Origin: an uncultured Eubacteriales bacterium
GTDB lineage: Bacteria > Bacillota_A > Clostridia > Oscillospirales > Oscillospiraceae
Assembly (NCBI GenBank): GCA_949742895.1
Contig: CATJRT010000105.1
Location: 1 to 6,132 of the forward strand
DNA length: 6,132 nt
Direction of reading: 5' to 3'
A program made the position numbers and the translations under genes. Shown one piece after another: positions 5,858 through 6,132 of the stretch (the first letter of the stretch is position 1; every line of letters starts with the position of its first letter). The notes under the pieces are model-generated. The model was not told where the DNA came from. It did no database searches and worked only from the letters and a program-made list of their open reading frames with translations.

Positions 5858-6132
5858 GTCCCCAACCGAACCTTGAAAAACACCGGGTCTACCCGGTCAT
5901 ATCCGGCAACTGAAATACGTTCTCTGACGAAGCGCCAAAAGCGCAAAGCGACCCTGGAGGATGCGCCAAGACCCACCTGTGCGGTTTCCCGCATCAAAGA
6001 CGGCCAATGAAGGCGGCGAGCGGTTCCCATCCGTCCACAAAACAGCAGGACAAGCTGTTTCGCAACGACCTCGTCAGTACATAATGATACTCCTGTCCAG
6101 CCATTTTCATGGAGGCAGCTCGGAGAGATCCT
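5858..6132. other. Non-coding stretch with several short hairpins, possible leader of a gene beyond the window
   Basis: No supported gene. Seen structures: the inverted repeat at 5882-5897; GCGC-CAAAA-GCGC within an AAGCGC-rich patch (about 5931-5950); two mutually exclusive pairings, GATGCG (5960-5965) with CGCATC (5990-5995) versus TGCGG (5980-5984) with CCGCA (5989-5993); GACGG/CCGTC (5999-6003, 6031-6035); AAACAGC/GCTGTTT (6040-6046, 6054-6060); and CCAT/ATGG (6101-6104, 6109-6112) next to a GGAGG. Short frames opening at ATG 6084 and ATG 6109 run off the end but are too short to judge. Confidence 0.5.
5882..5897. repeat. Perfect short inverted repeat, possible operator
   Basis: ACCGGGT and ACCCGGT are separated by two bases (CT), giving a near-palindrome of 16 bases. 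The spacing suits a dimeric DNA-binding protein better than an RNA hairpin, though a 4-base-loop hairpin is also possible. The binding protein is unknown. Confidence 0.35.

Noticed and set aside
5821..6030. Reverse-strand open frame of 69 codons
   Set aside because: It ends within the terminator stem of the sigma-like gene, has no ribosome site that I can see, and its sequence shows no domain.
6084..6132. Short frames from ATG 6084 or ATG 6109 running off the right edge
   Set aside because: Only 8-16 codons are visible and neither has a good ribosome site, so a gene or leader peptide cannot be supported.
4931..6132. CRISPR array, tRNA or rRNA gene in the hairpin-rich region
   Set aside because: No regularly spaced repeats, no cloverleaf with a TTC arm and anticodon stem, and no rRNA-like conserved segments were found.

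Overview
The window suggests a GC-rich Clostridia-type gut Firmicute (Oscillospirales-like). The signs are strong AGGAGG ribosome sites, tightly packed carbohydrate-utilisation genes, and a sigma-like gene of a type common in mobile elements of these bacteria. This placement is inferred from gene style only.

Left part (1-4557): four same-strand genes with gaps of about 12-16 bases form one operon with no internal promoter that I can see. In order they are: the C-terminal end of a large glycoside hydrolase (discoidin plus fibronectin-III-like modules, GH43-like in style), a membrane-anchored SGNH/GDSL hydrolase (possible carbohydrate deacetylase), a xylose-isomerase-like TIM-barrel sugar isomerase/epimerase, and a GH78 alpha-L-rhamnosidase without a signal peptide. 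Together they look like a system that strips esters and rhamnose (and perhaps arabinose or xylose) from plant or microbial glycans or glycosides and then converts the released sugar.

Middle (4558-5379): a start-less open frame of about 108 codons resembles the C-terminal part of a domain-repeat surface protein and ends in a strong intrinsic terminator (4898-4930). After it come about 450 bases with no convincing gene but much potential RNA structure: a compact three-way junction with a GTAA tetraloop (4954-5026), several hairpins, a second strong terminator with no gene in front of it (5200-5235), a weak terminator-like hairpin (5282-5305), and a long hairpin that can mask the ribosome binding site of the next gene (5322-5371).

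Right part (5380-6132): a small sigma-70 region-4-like regulator (139 residues), its strong terminator (5813-5855), and about 275 bases of non-coding sequence with several, partly exclusive, hairpins. This part has the flavour of an integrative/conjugative element placed beside the carbohydrate operon. No integrase, relaxase or attachment site lies inside the window, so element membership is inference.

The most promising undescribed material is non-coding: the three-way-junction RNA candidate, the orphan terminator with hairpins in front of it, and the leader of the sigma-like gene.
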